Below are positions 44,507 to 53,996 of a stretch of DNA of 64,000 bases, one piece after another (position 1 is the stretch's first letter; the number at the start of each line of letters is the position of its first letter). The DNA is from Pseudanabaena sp. M085S1SP2A07QC (lineage in GTDB: Bacteria > Cyanobacteriota > Cyanobacteriia > Pseudanabaenales > Pseudanabaenaceae): NCBI GenBank assembly GCA_020404895.1, contig JADBWK010000064.1, positions 35,957 through 99,956 on the forward strand, written 5' to 3'. The notes under the pieces are model-generated. The model had not been told where the DNA came from and searched no databases. It saw nothing but the letters and a program-made list of their open reading frames with translations. A program made the position numbers and the translations under genes.

Positions 44507-46246
44507 ATGCTGCTTGAAGTCGAAAACTTGACTGTTCGTTATGGCAATGCAGAACCTGCGGTCGATCGCGTTACTTTTCATTTGCAAGCAGGTGAAGCGC
44601 TAGGATTAATCGGCGAAAGCGGCTGTGGCAAATCGACGATTGGGCGATCGCTAATTAAGCTATTACCCCAATATGCCAGCATTGAAGGGACAATCTGTGT
44701 CGATGGCGAAGCGATCGCTGAGAAAAAAGATGGCACATGGCGCGGTGAAAAAGTCGGATTAATATTTCAAGATCCGATGACAAGGCTCGATCCACTCATG
44801 AGCATAGAGGCGCATGGTTTAGAAGTATTAGCATCTCATTATCCTAAGCTCTCAGCCAAATCTGCTCAACAACGGCTAAAAGATGCGCTTAAAGCTGTTC
44901 GTATCGATCCATCCCGAGCTAAGCAATATCCCCATGAATTTAGTGGTGGGATGCGTCAGAGAGTCGCGATCGCCCTTTCATTACTGCTGAATCCTGTTTT
45001 ATTAATAGCCGATGAACCAACCACTAGTCTTGATGTCACAGTTGCCACAGATATTCTCAAAGAACTAACTGAGCTTCGTAAAAGCCGTTCGATGGGCTTA
45101 CTGCTAGTCACCCACGATCTTGGGATGGTTGCTGAATATTGCGATCACATTGCAGTTATGTATAACGGAGTGATTGTAGAGACAGGATCGGTTGAAGAAA
45201 TTTTCCGTTCCCCGCAACATCCCTATACACAAAGCTTATTAGCATCTGTTCTCCATTTTCATCCCGAAGAGTTAGCTTCTAATCAAGATTTTCAGGATAT
45301 TTCTGAAGTACAAAATCAGGAAGTTCGCGAAGATATCCCAAAAGATATTCCAGAAAATTTTCTGGAAGAGAACCAAGATTCTGGAGAAACTAATGCAATT
45401 GCAAAAGTCCAAGTCACCCAAAAATCAGCAACAAGAGTAATGCTCTATGTTAGCAATCTGAAAAAGCATTATGTCACTGGAGGCAATCCGCTAACACGAT
45501 TTATTGATCCTTCAATTGGTTTAGTCAAGGCAGTTGATGGCGTTGACTTGGAAATAATCTCAGGAGAAACTTTTGGCATTATTGGCGAAAGTGGCTCAGG
45601 CAAGAGCACGACAGGGCGAGCAATTTTGCAATTGATCAAACCCGATCGCGGTTCAGTGCGGTTTAATAGCGTAGAACTAACTAGACTAAAGGGCGAACAA
45701 CTACGCCAAATGCGATCGCAGATGCAGATGATTTTCCAAGATCCGCGTGCTTGCTTTAGTCCTTATATGTCGGTCTTTCATAGCGTTGCCGATCCGTTGC
45801 TGATTCATAAATTTGAACCTAATCTTGAATCTGCTCGCGAAAAAGTATATGCAATTCTCGAAAAAGTAGGACTGAAATCACAATTAGCCGAGCGCTATCC
45901 TTCAGATTTGTCAGGAGGGCAATTGCAACGAGTGGCGATTGCCCGTGCTTTAATTACTAACCCGAAATTGGTCATTTGTGATGAACCTGTGAGTATGCTC
46001 GATGCTTCGATTCAGAGCCAAGTTTTGCAGTTAATGCGCGATCTTAAAGAGGAATTTAAGCTAACTTATATCTTCATTACCCATGATCTCGCTGTTGCTC
46101 AATTTTTCTGCGATCGCATTGCCGTGATGCGTGGAGGTAAAATTGTAGAGCAGGGCAGTACTGTAGAAGTGTTGACCAATCCTCGACATGAATATACCAA
46201 GGCTTTGATTGCTTCAATTCCACGCATTCCTTACATCAATAGCTAA
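44507..46246 (+). CDS. Fused dipeptide/oligopeptide ABC transporter ATPase
   Basis: 579 residues from ATG 44507, where the first residue is directly before the LLEVENLTVRYG opening of the domain; an ATG ten codons upstream is possible. Two complete ATPase halves are present: GESGCGKST and FSGGMRQR (DppD/OppD-like), then GESGSGKST (about residue 372) and LSGGQLQR (DppF/OppF-like). A linker rich in acidic residues joins them at about 265-315. Such fusions serve peptide, nickel or glutathione importers. No permease or binding protein is nearby, so the substrate is open. Confidence 0.85.
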   Translation: MLLEVENLTVRYGNAEPAVDRVTFHLQAGEALGLIGESGCGKSTIGRSLIKLLPQYASIEGTICVDGEAIAEKKDGTWRGEKVGLIFQDPMTRLDPLMSIEAHGLEVLASHYPKLSAKSAQQRLKDALKAVRIDPSRAKQYPHEFSGGMRQRVAIALSLLLNPVLLIADEPTTSLDVTVATDILKELTELRKSRSMGLLLVTHDLGMVAEYCDHIAVMYNGVIVETGSVEEIFRSPQHPYTQSLLASVLHFHPEELASNQDFQDISEVQNQEVREDIPKDIPENFLEENQDSGETNAIAKVQVTQKSATRVMLYVSNLKKHYVTGGNPLTRFIDPSIGLVKAVDGVDLEIISGETFGIIGESGSGKSTTGRAILQLIKPDRGSVRFNSVELTRLKGEQLRQMRSQMQMIFQDPRACFSPYMSVFHSVADPLLIHKFEPNLESAREKVYAILEKVGLKSQLAERYPSDLSGGQLQRVAIARALITNPKLVICDEPVSMLDASIQSQVLQLMRDLKEEFKLTYIFITHDLAVAQFFCDRIAVMRGGKIVEQGSTVEVLTNPRHEYTKALIASIPRIPYINS

Positions 46247-46261
46247 AAGTTAGGAATTCCC

Positions 46262-46301
46262 AAAAGCTGTGGCGCACGCTGCCGAGTGTGCCACAGCTTT
46301 T
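46262..46301. terminator. Hairpin after the ABC ATPase gene
   Basis: 16-bp arms (46262-46277 and 46286-46301) with an 8-base loop and one G-T wobble, followed by TTTT. It is 15 bp past the stop. The loop is larger than in the triloop class, so it looks like an ordinary intrinsic terminator. Confidence 0.7.
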
Positions 46302-46345
46302 AAATCCCTGATTTTTATTGGATATTATTTACAAAAAAAGCAACA

Positions 46346-47704
46346 ATGCCCGATTCTTCAAGAAAATCATTCCTTGATTCACACTTTCTTAATCCTGATC
46401 ACTCTAATCTCGAAGACATCCGTAAGTTAGGATATGCCTTTGTTGATCTGATTGTGGATTCAGTTTTGGATACTCAAAATCAGCCCTTTGTGACAGATGA
46501 ATCTGCTTTTGATATTCTTATTCCTGATCAAGGACAAGAGCTTTCAGAATTGCTGTCAGAAGTGCGATCGCAGATTTTGCCTCGTACTGTCAACTTCCAA
46601 AATCCTCGCTATATGGGACATATGGACAGTGTTCCTACTGCAATTACAATCTGGGCTGATGCTCTAGTTTCAGCGATTAACAACAACATGCTGAGCTATG
46701 AACTCGCTCCCGTATTTACAGAAATGGAAGCACAATTGATGCAATGGTTCGGTAATATCTTTGGAATGGGAACTAATTGTTTTGGCACACTTACGGCTGG
46801 TGGCAGCCTTGCTAATATTACAGGACTATTATTAGCGAGAAACTGGAAACAGCCACAGAGCAAGAAAACAGGAAATTCCAGCGATTTAGTTGCATTCGTT
46901 TCTGATGCTGCACATACTTCTTTTGAGAAGGCGATGAATGTAATCGGAGTTGGCAAAGAGAACTTAGTGCGAGTACCAACTAACTATCGTGGCGAAATCA
47001 TTTTAGAAGAATTAGAATCTGCTATTCAGAAGTCTATTCAGGAAAGGAAAAAACCCTTCTTTGTGGCTGCGATCGCAGGCACGACTGTAACAGGAGCAAT
47101 TGATCCAATTCAATCGGTAGGTGAAATTGCTAAACGTTATGATTGTTGGTTTCATATTGATGCGGCTTATGGCGGTGCAGGCATTTTTACACCAAAACTG
47201 CAACCACTATTTCAAGGTTGTGAACTTGCGGACTCCATGACCTTTAATCCGCAAAAGTGGCTATGGGTAGCGCGAACCTGTGCGATGCTAATCGTGAAAG
47301 ATAAGCAGCATCTCGTTGATGGCTTTGACGGGGAACTTCCCTATATGGATGCTCACACGCTTAACTTCGGAAATCTCAATTTGCAGGGAACCAGACGTAC
47401 CGATAGCCTTAAGTTATGGATGGCTTTGAAAGCGATGGGAATTTCAGGTTGTCGTTATCTTGTGGAGCGATCGCTTGATCTATCTAATCATCTGTGTCAA
47501 TGGGTTGAGGAATCGCCCGAATTAGATCTGGTCTGCGAACCAACTTTAAATATTATTTGCATCAAATCTAACGATCCGCAGCTTAGTAGTGCTGCTCTGC
47601 GCCAGCAATGGATAGATGAAGGTAAATTATGGCTGTCGCTGCCACTCTGGAAAGGCGATCGCATTCTCAAAGCTGTAGTTTTACATCCCTACGCAAGTCA
47701 GTAG
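46346..47704 (+). CDS. Group II PLP-dependent amino-acid decarboxylase
   Basis: 452 residues. The PLP lysine is in MTFNPQKWLWV (about residue 310), the coenzyme-ring His in VSDAAHTSFEKA (about 192) and the Asp in WFHIDAAYGG (about 275). NPRYMGHM (about 89-96) and the SYELAPVFTEME block are typical of the aromatic/diaminobutyrate/glutamate decarboxylase family. The substrate cannot be assigned: tyrosine, DOPA-like, diaminobutyrate and aspartate decarboxylases all share these features. Length is slightly short compared with 470-500. It ends 20 bp before a convergent-type hairpin. Confidence 0.8.
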   Translation: MPDSSRKSFLDSHFLNPDHSNLEDIRKLGYAFVDLIVDSVLDTQNQPFVTDESAFDILIPDQGQELSELLSEVRSQILPRTVNFQNPRYMGHMDSVPTAITIWADALVSAINNNMLSYELAPVFTEMEAQLMQWFGNIFGMGTNCFGTLTAGGSLANITGLLLARNWKQPQSKKTGNSSDLVAFVSDAAHTSFEKAMNVIGVGKENLVRVPTNYRGEIILEELESAIQKSIQERKKPFFVAAIAGTTVTGAIDPIQSVGEIAKRYDCWFHIDAAYGGAGIFTPKLQPLFQGCELADSMTFNPQKWLWVARTCAMLIVKDKQHLVDGFDGELPYMDAHTLNFGNLNLQGTRRTDSLKLWMALKAMGISGCRYLVERSLDLSNHLCQWVEESPELDLVCEPTLNIICIKSNDPQLSSAALRQQWIDEGKLWLSLPLWKGDRILKAVVLHPYASQ

Positions 47705-47723
47705 CCCCCATAGCCGTGCACGA

Positions 47724-47770
47724 ATCAAAATAAAAGTGACGGCGCAAAGCGCCATCACTTTTATTTTGAT
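47724..47770. terminator. Triloop palindrome between convergent genes
   Basis: 22-bp arms (47724-47745 and 47749-47770), loop AAA, one mismatch, core GGCGC-AAA-GCGCC. It lies between the convergent decarboxylase and aroE genes and ends at the aroE stop. Confidence 0.75.
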
Positions 47771-48642
47771 TATTTGGTAGCCAGATGCTGAAGCAATGCT
47801 TGGCGCATGATTTCAATAGGGACAGTTTGGTCTAACCAAAACTCTAGCCCAATTGCACCCTGATTAATTAGCATTTCTAAACCATCTATTGCTTTAAGTC
47901 CTCTTGCTGCTGCTATTTGCAAAAACTTGGTGGGACGTGGCGTATAAATTAGATCATAGGCGATCGCATGATCAGGCAATAAGTTCATTTCCGCTTCAGA
48001 AATAGGTGTATTTGGATCGCTTGCCATCCCGATCGGCGTGGCATTAATGACGATTCCTGCAACCTCTAGCAAGTGGGGTATTGAGACCCAAGGATGTATC
48101 CGCAGATTGTAATCATGGAGTTGGCTAGTCATTGCTCCATGAAATTTTTTCATCTTTTTGGGATCTCGCCCCACTACATGAATTACCGAACAGCCCAATT
48201 CCAAGCAAGCAGCAACTACTGCCTTAGCTGCTCCACCACTACCAAGGATCACAGCAGGCGTATTTGCCCAATCACAGCTAAGTTTCTTGAGTGGCTCTAA
48301 GAAGCCTGCCACATCTGTATTTGTGCCAACCCATCGTTCGCCAACTCGCTTCACCGTATTGACTGCACCAACGGCTTTAGCGATCGGCAAGACTTCATCA
48401 AGTAGCGGCATCACTTCAACTTTATGAGGGATTGTCAGGTTAAAGCCTTGCACTGATTGAACTGCTTTTAAACCTGCGATCGCCGCAGGTAATTGCTCCA
48501 CAGGTATCGGAAAAGGCACATACACATAGTCCACTCCCATCGATGCGATCGCGGCATTATGCATCACAGGCGAAAGACTATGACTGACAGGAAACCCCAT
48601 CACTCCTAAAATTTTAGTTGTCCCTAAGATGCGCCCGCTCAT
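47770..48642 (-). CDS. aroE: Shikimate dehydrogenase
   Basis: 290 residues. It reduces 3-dehydroshikimate to shikimate with NADPH in aromatic amino-acid synthesis. The substrate site has SHSLSPVMHN (about 20-29), FNLTIPHKVEVMPLLD (catalytic Lys about 76) and NTVKR...GTNTDVAGF (about 95-114). The cofactor loop is ILGSGGAAKAV (about 132-142), and VVGRDP follows. Length is typical. The upstream 137 bp show no other gene. Confidence 0.95.
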   Translation of the reverse strand: MSGRILGTTKILGVMGFPVSHSLSPVMHNAAIASMGVDYVYVPFPIPVEQLPAAIAGLKAVQSVQGFNLTIPHKVEVMPLLDEVLPIAKAVGAVNTVKRVGERWVGTNTDVAGFLEPLKKLSCDWANTPAVILGSGGAAKAVVAACLELGCSVIHVVGRDPKKMKKFHGAMTSQLHDYNLRIHPWVSIPHLLEVAGIVINATPIGMASDPNTPISEAEMNLLPDHAIAYDLIYTPRPTKFLQIAAARGLKAIDGLEMLINQGAIGLEFWLDQTVPIEIMRQALLQHLATK

Positions 48643-48779
48643 AGTTGCTTACCTCACGTAATTAAAAAACTATGACACAAATGTAATGCGAAACTAAACA
48701 ATACAACATCCCAAAATTCTCACGACTAGCCAATCAAGCTATCGCACAAAGCTTTGATCTTGTATCAATAAGGCTGCAT

Positions 48780-49802
48780 CTAGCCTAAGTAGGAAATATC
48801 AAGCAGATGATCTTCTGCTCCTTTACTTAATGCCCAACGGATTGTCGTAAAGAACCTCGGATAGTTCTCTTTTCCATTATCAAAATATTCTGAGGCAACT
48901 TGCTTTTCGATTACAGTCGGATCAATTATCCCGTCATCATAAAAGTCAAGTTCTTCTTCTATTTTCTTAATTACTGCCAATCTCAGTGTTTTCAATCGCT
49001 CAACATTCAGCCTTAATGTTTGAATAGTGAATTGAGCAAATGCAACTGGAATACCCTCTTTCTCACAATTAGCTTCATCGGGTAAAATTTCACCATCTTC
49101 TCTCTTAAAGCGAAATAATCTTGATGCGGGTAGCTCTAGGAGATTTAATAAACGCCCATCAGGAACAAAATTAGCTTTGGCTTTACCACAACAGGGATAT
49201 TTGTGAGGTAATTGCGAATTATCAACATTTTCATCCTCAATAGCTCCTGGTGGAATACATACAGCTAACATATTTTGCCAATCTAGATCGTAATTTTCCT
49301 CATAGTTATTAACTTTTGATTGTTCACAGGGAATAAAATGCTCAACCGAACAAAATTTTTCTCGAATATAGGTTTCACAGTAACCGTCCAAGGGGGGTAC
49401 GAATTTGGTGCGTTTCAGGCTCATCAAATGACCTAAATCAAGACAAATCAGCGTTATTGCATCTATAGACGAAGAATCAAAAACTTGCAGTCCTCCAATA
49501 GAATCAAATGTGTCACAATTCCAAAGACGTAGAAAACCACTTTCATCGCCACTAGCAAATACATTGTCATAAAAGCTAGAAGACAAAGAGGTGATTTTCT
49601 TTTTGTGACCTCCACTAGATATCGATGTTTTACCACCACCTTTTATATCGAACAATGTAGGATTTAAAGTATTGTCACTAGCATTGATTACCCATTTAAA
49701 GTCTTTAGATACGGCAATCAATCCACCTCCACCTTCATAAATTAAAGTTTCAGACTCGTCAAAAAAATTGAAAGACTTTAAAAAACAAGAACGAATAGAC
49801 AT
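48780..49802 (-). CDS. WD40-HNH chimera, PtuB/TIGR02646-like
   Basis: 340 residues in one frame. Residues 1-125 contain WD40-like pieces: GGHKKKITSLSSSFYDNVFASG followed by DESGFLRLWN. From about residue 127 the protein changes to a sequence like the HNH family TIGR02646 (PtuB of Septu and retron systems): CSVEHFIPCEQ, YDLDWQNMLAVC, then CCGKAKANF and LPASRLFRFKREDGEI. One conserved cysteine pair near GYCE appears incomplete. An internal ATG at the junction (MSLKRTKF) suggests either two fused genes or an internal start. It could be a nuclease or a decayed one. No PtuA-like ATPase or reverse transcriptase is nearby. Confidence 0.55.
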   Translation of the reverse strand: MSIRSCFLKSFNFFDESETLIYEGGGGLIAVSKDFKWVINASDNTLNPTLFDIKGGGKTSISSGGHKKKITSLSSSFYDNVFASGDESGFLRLWNCDTFDSIGGLQVFDSSSIDAITLICLDLGHLMSLKRTKFVPPLDGYCETYIREKFCSVEHFIPCEQSKVNNYEENYDLDWQNMLAVCIPPGAIEDENVDNSQLPHKYPCCGKAKANFVPDGRLLNLLELPASRLFRFKREDGEILPDEANCEKEGIPVAFAQFTIQTLRLNVERLKTLRLAVIKKIEEELDFYDDGIIDPTVIEKQVASEYFDNGKENYPRFFTTIRWALSKGAEDHLLDISYLG

Positions 49803-49899
49803 AGGTATCCCGATTTCAAATCATAATTGACTTGTGCTAAAGGTCAAATTTGTTATGTAAAGAAACCTTACACAATTTAATAATTATTTCAAATCATGG

Positions 49900-51486
49900 C
49901 TATTCAGAATAGCTACGCTTGAGGTTCTTTATAAAATCAATTGATGAGTCTCTAATGGCTATTTTTTCATCTTCAGTTTTGTTTTCATAAGTACTAATCA
50001 TTATTGACACCCTGCCATTCTCTATAAAGCTGTGCCGATGCTGATCGACAAAATTCCAGTACAGATAATTAAAGGGACAAGCAGAGCTACCTGTTTTTTT
50101 CTTCACATCATAGGTACATTGTGAGCAGCAATTACTCATTTTGTTAATGTAATTACCCCCTGATACATAGGGTTTGGATGCAAGTATGCCACCATCAGCA
50201 AAAGTAGACATACCCAGAACATTAGGAAGCTCAACCCATTCGTAGGCATCGACATAGGCAAGCCAAAACCAGTAATTTAGCTGACGCGGATCTGTATTTG
50301 TGAGGTTGCTAAAATTACTTAAAACCATCAGTCTCTGAATATGATGTGAATAGCCGTAATTTAGAACATTAGTGACAGCATCTTTTAGACAGATTAAATC
50401 GGTATTAGCATCCCAATAAAGTTGCGGTAAATTATTAAAAAATTCAAAATAATTACTCTCTCGCACTTGTGGCATTTGTGCTTCATAGTAAACACGAACA
50501 TATTCACGCCATCCTAAAATTTGACGAATAAAGCCCTCAACAGAGTTAAGAGGAGCTATGTTTTGTTTATAGGCGACGATCGCCATTCCGCATACTTCCT
50601 GTGGTAATAACAAGCCATTGTTAAGATAAATTGATAACACAGAATGAAATAAAAATGGTGCGCCAACTTTGATAGCATCTTCATAAGCACCAAAATTTGC
50701 TAAACGGGTTTCGATGAATAATTGAGCTAGTTCTAGGGCGCGATCGCGAGTTACGGCATAGCCAAATTTGTCCAGTCTTCCTAACGCATTAGGTAAGTAT
50801 TGGTTGACCAACTCAATTACTTCCTGAGTAATTGCATCAGGTTCCACTTCAGGAACTGTGGGAATCACAGTATTTTTTGGTAAAGCTTTACGATTCTCTT
50901 TGTCATAGTTCCAATTGTCACCGACTGGTTTACCATCTGCCATCAAGTAGCCAGTTTGTTTACGAAGTTCTCGATAGAAAGTTTCTAAGCGATATCCTTT
51001 TTTGATTTTCGGTTTAAATTTTTCAGCATCCACAATAAAAAAGCGATTAGCAAGTATTTCGATGCGATCGCTAAATTGATCATTTAATGCCAACATCTGC
51101 GATCGCGTATCCCATTCTGATGGCTGCATATAGGTAAGCTTAAGCTGAGGATATTGCACCAAAAAATCCGCGATCGCCTCAGCATGAAATCCTTCGGTAA
51201 ACAAATTTAGTACAGGAAATCTATCTTGATGACAGGTGATCGCAAAGTGTCTCTGAGAACTGAGGATATAAACTAATTTTTGCTTATGGTGAGGAATAAA
51301 TGTGGCATATTTCAGAGATTCTACAAAGATTAATAATGGCTTTTGTGCGAGTAATTCTTTGGGGAATACATCTAGATTTAGCTGATCATGAAGGATAAAC
51401 AGAGCGCGATCGCTAGTTTTTAATTTGTTTTTAATAGACGATGCATTATTAATTTGCGCTAGAAATTCACGAGACGTTTCGAGCAT
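49900..51486 (-). CDS. FeS-containing bacterial (6-4) photolyase/cryptochrome
   Basis: 528 residues of the PhrB-like, cryptochrome-related family, which uses FAD and a 4Fe-4S cluster to repair UV-induced (6-4) photoproducts or act as a light sensor. The C-terminal NKMSNCCSQCTYDVKKKTG then SSACPFNYLYW segment (about residues 453-482) provides cluster cysteines. The FAD-binding region NYGYSHHIQRLMVLSNFSNL...YWFWLAYVDAYEWVELPNV is intact. The first domain is Rossmann-like. It runs divergently from the helicase gene 86 bp away, so both may be DNA-damage related. Confidence 0.85.
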   Translation of the reverse strand: MLETSREFLAQINNASSIKNKLKTSDRALFILHDQLNLDVFPKELLAQKPLLIFVESLKYATFIPHHKQKLVYILSSQRHFAITCHQDRFPVLNLFTEGFHAEAIADFLVQYPQLKLTYMQPSEWDTRSQMLALNDQFSDRIEILANRFFIVDAEKFKPKIKKGYRLETFYRELRKQTGYLMADGKPVGDNWNYDKENRKALPKNTVIPTVPEVEPDAITQEVIELVNQYLPNALGRLDKFGYAVTRDRALELAQLFIETRLANFGAYEDAIKVGAPFLFHSVLSIYLNNGLLLPQEVCGMAIVAYKQNIAPLNSVEGFIRQILGWREYVRVYYEAQMPQVRESNYFEFFNNLPQLYWDANTDLICLKDAVTNVLNYGYSHHIQRLMVLSNFSNLTNTDPRQLNYWFWLAYVDAYEWVELPNVLGMSTFADGGILASKPYVSGGNYINKMSNCCSQCTYDVKKKTGSSACPFNYLYWNFVDQHRHSFIENGRVSIMISTYENKTEDEKIAIRDSSIDFIKNLKRSYSE

Positions 51487-51572
51487 GACTTAATACAGTT
51501 TGATTGCTTAAAAACACTATAGCGTTTCCCAGCTTGCTATAAAATGCGTGATGTACACCCGCCAAAGTTGCT

Positions 51573-53897
51573 ATGGTCACTTCTGATACCCTCAATAAAT
51601 TACGCCAAACCCTCCGCAAGGGACAGCAGCCAATGGCAGACTGGCAAGGCGGCGAATTGGCTGTATCCGCAGTTCCAGGGGCAGGCAAATCAACAGGTAT
51701 GGCAGTAGCAGCAGCGATCGCGATCGCTAATTTCAATCTGCATCGCCAAAAGCAATTAGTAATCGTCACATTTACGCGATCAGCAGTAAGTAATATTCGC
51801 AAAAAAATATCTGAGCATCTCAAAAATCTGCGGTTACCACAAAGTTCTTTTACAGTTAGTACGTTGCATAGCTTGGCATATAACATCGCAAGTACCCATC
51901 GTGAGCTATCAGGATTTGGCTTAGGCGACACTAAGATTATTTCAGAATCCCTTAAGCAGAAATTAATTCGTAATGCCACAAATATTTGGGTAAAAGAAAA
52001 TCCGAAACTGTATGATCTATTGCTAGAAGGGAAAAACTTTGATGGCGAAGATACGGAAAGATTGCGGCGACAGACCGTGTTGCGAACTGATGTATTACCG
52101 AGCTTAGCGAGAGAAGCAATCGCAACGGCTAAAAGTTCAGGATTAAGTGCGATGCAGTTACGTGAAGCCGAAGCACCCGATGGTGGCGATATTTTGGCGA
52201 TCGCGGCAGGACTTTATGAAACCTATGAGCGATTGTTGAGGCAGGAAGGTGCGATCGACTATGACGATATGATTTTGGGAGCGTTGCGAGTATTAAAAAA
52301 TGAAGGTGTTCGCAGGTATTGGCAAGAACGGATTTTTGCTGTATTTGAAGATGAAGCACAGGATTCTTCACCATTGCAGACAGAGTTGTTGGAGATTTTG
52401 GCTCAGAACTCCCTCACCCCCCTGCCCCCTCTCCCTAGGGGAGAGGGGGAGTCAGAAATCTTGCTCCCCTCTCCCTCAGGGAGAGGGGCTGGGGGTGAGG
52501 GCAAAAACCTAATGCGGGTTGGAGATCCTAACCAAGCGATTAACTCCACATTTACCCCTGCCGATCCACGCTTTTTTAATGAATTTTGCGATCGCTGCTA
52601 TATCAATTCGCAACTCTCGACTCTTGACCAAGCAGGACGCAGCACTAGAAACGTGATGCGTGTCGCCAATTATATATTGCATTGGGTCAATCATTCGGAA
52701 TACGCCAAGATCGAGAAGCCCTTTCGTATGCAAAGAATTCTTCCTGTGGATGTGGATGACCCTCAAAAAAATGCGAATCCCGAACCGATAGGCAAGGGTG
52801 TAGAAATCTATTTACCAAATATTGTCGATGATATCGAGCATGAAATTACAATGATTGGCGATCGCATTAAACAGTTGCATGATCAAGATCCCAAACTCAG
52901 TATGGCGATTTTAGTACGCCAACATAATCAAGGTCGCTTTGTTGCCGAGTCTTTGGGATGGTTAACTAAAGAGCATGAAATTAAAATCTACGATGTCGAA
53001 CAGAGCGATCGGCGCTCGCGTGTGCCAATGGATATGTTGGCGATATTACAATTTATGGAGCGTCCCCACTCCCCCAACAATCTCAAATCAGCGTTAGAAG
53101 TTCTCAAGGATCGCCAAAAAATTTCATCGCAGCAAGATCTTAATGCCCTCGCCAGCAATCCTGAGAAGTTTCTCTATCCGACCTTGTTAGATCCTGCTCT
53201 ATCGCAACTCGCTCAGGAAACTCAATCAAAATGTATCGGCTTACTTCGCGCTAAAATCGAACTTCCGTTATATAACCTAATTCCATTTGTTGCGTTTACC
53301 CTCTATGACGATGAGGCAGGGCTATTAGCAACGGCAGATAAATTAGGTGATCGACTCAATCAGCAACTTGTGGGCAGTTATTCGATGCAAACTGTAATCG
53401 AGGCATTACGAGAAATTGTCGAGTCAGAGAATTTTGAAGCAGTTGAAGATGAGAATCTGGAAGGGCGCTATATGACTGCTGGACAAGTGACGCTAATCAG
53501 TTTGCATAAATCTAAAGGGCTAGATTGGGATGTGGTATTCATGCCTTTTCTACATAAACGCATTTGTCCAGGGGAAGCTTATATTCCCGAATCTGTAAAG
53601 TTCTTAGGAGATTTTGGCTTGCCCGAAGTGACGCGGGCACAGATTAGAGCGATCGTCCATAGCGATCGACTTCCCAATGCAGAGGAAGCTTGGAAGCAAT
53701 GCAGTTACCTCAAACAAGCCGAGGAGTTTCGGCTGCTCTATGTCGGCATGACCCGTGCCAAAAGACTTTTGTGGCTATCGGCTGCTCAGTCAGCGCCATT
53801 CAGTTGGAACACCTTAGAAAATCGCACTGAAAATGCCCCAAGTTGTCCTGCAATTACTGAGTTAGCCCGTAAATTTCCTGAACTTGTGTCTTGGTAA
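51573..53897 (+). CDS. UvrD/Rep-type DNA helicase
   Basis: 774 residues of superfamily 1A. Walker A AVPGAGKST is at about residues 32-40, motif Ia in IVTFTRSAV, motif II AVFEDEAQDSSPLQ (about 257-270), motif III MRVGDPNQAI (about 312-321) and motif VI LLYVGMTRAKRLLWLS near the C-terminus. VTLISLHKSKGLDWDVVF is the motif V region. Between motif II and III, about 31 residues rich in Pro and Gly are encoded by a palindromic repeat (52411-52501) that remains in frame. The helicase is probably functional if the loop is tolerated. Confidence 0.88.
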   Translation: MVTSDTLNKLRQTLRKGQQPMADWQGGELAVSAVPGAGKSTGMAVAAAIAIANFNLHRQKQLVIVTFTRSAVSNIRKKISEHLKNLRLPQSSFTVSTLHSLAYNIASTHRELSGFGLGDTKIISESLKQKLIRNATNIWVKENPKLYDLLLEGKNFDGEDTERLRRQTVLRTDVLPSLAREAIATAKSSGLSAMQLREAEAPDGGDILAIAAGLYETYERLLRQEGAIDYDDMILGALRVLKNEGVRRYWQERIFAVFEDEAQDSSPLQTELLEILAQNSLTPLPPLPRGEGESEILLPSPSGRGAGGEGKNLMRVGDPNQAINSTFTPADPRFFNEFCDRCYINSQLSTLDQAGRSTRNVMRVANYILHWVNHSEYAKIEKPFRMQRILPVDVDDPQKNANPEPIGKGVEIYLPNIVDDIEHEITMIGDRIKQLHDQDPKLSMAILVRQHNQGRFVAESLGWLTKEHEIKIYDVEQSDRRSRVPMDMLAILQFMERPHSPNNLKSALEVLKDRQKISSQQDLNALASNPEKFLYPTLLDPALSQLAQETQSKCIGLLRAKIELPLYNLIPFVAFTLYDDEAGLLATADKLGDRLNQQLVGSYSMQTVIEALREIVESENFEAVEDENLEGRYMTAGQVTLISLHKSKGLDWDVVFMPFLHKRICPGEAYIPESVKFLGDFGLPEVTRAQIRAIVHSDRLPNAEEAWKQCSYLKQAEEFRLLYVGMTRAKRLLWLSAAQSAPFSWNTLENRTENAPSCPAITELARKFPELVSW
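52411..52501 (+). repeat. Palindromic intergenic-type repeat inserted in frame in the helicase gene
   Basis: Begins CCCTCACCCCCCTGCCCCC and ends GGGGCTGGGGGTGAGGG, its inverse, with inner CTCTCCCTAGGGGAGAG and CTCCCTCAGGGAG pairs. It is GC-rich, unlike the gene around it, and contains no stop in the reading frame of the host gene. It encodes TPLPPLPRGEGE...PSPSGRGAGGEG. Repeats of this look are usually intergenic in bacteria. No other copy is in the window. Confidence 0.75.
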
Positions 53898-53907
53898 GGT
53901 AATGCAA

Positions 53908-53947
53908 TGAACCGTAAGGGCAATTCATGAATTGCCCTTACGGTTCA
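53908..53947. terminator. Palindrome with GGGCAATTCATGAATTGCCC core
   Basis: A 40-nt perfect palindrome without a loop, 11 bp after the helicase stop. The centre is the same as in MITE A and at 15112-15153; the arms (TGAACCGTAA) are different. No terminal inverted repeats of MITE A are present. A terminator role is possible, but a T run is missing. Confidence 0.6.
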
Positions 53948-53996
53948 CATTGTTGATGCTAAAATATGCCTTGATATTTTGTCAGGAAAACAATAT

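Noticed and set aside
48780..51486. A complete Septu or retron defence system around the HNH-like gene
   Set aside because: No PtuA-type ATPase, reverse transcriptase or msr-msd-like RNA is visible; the neighbours are aroE and a photolyase.
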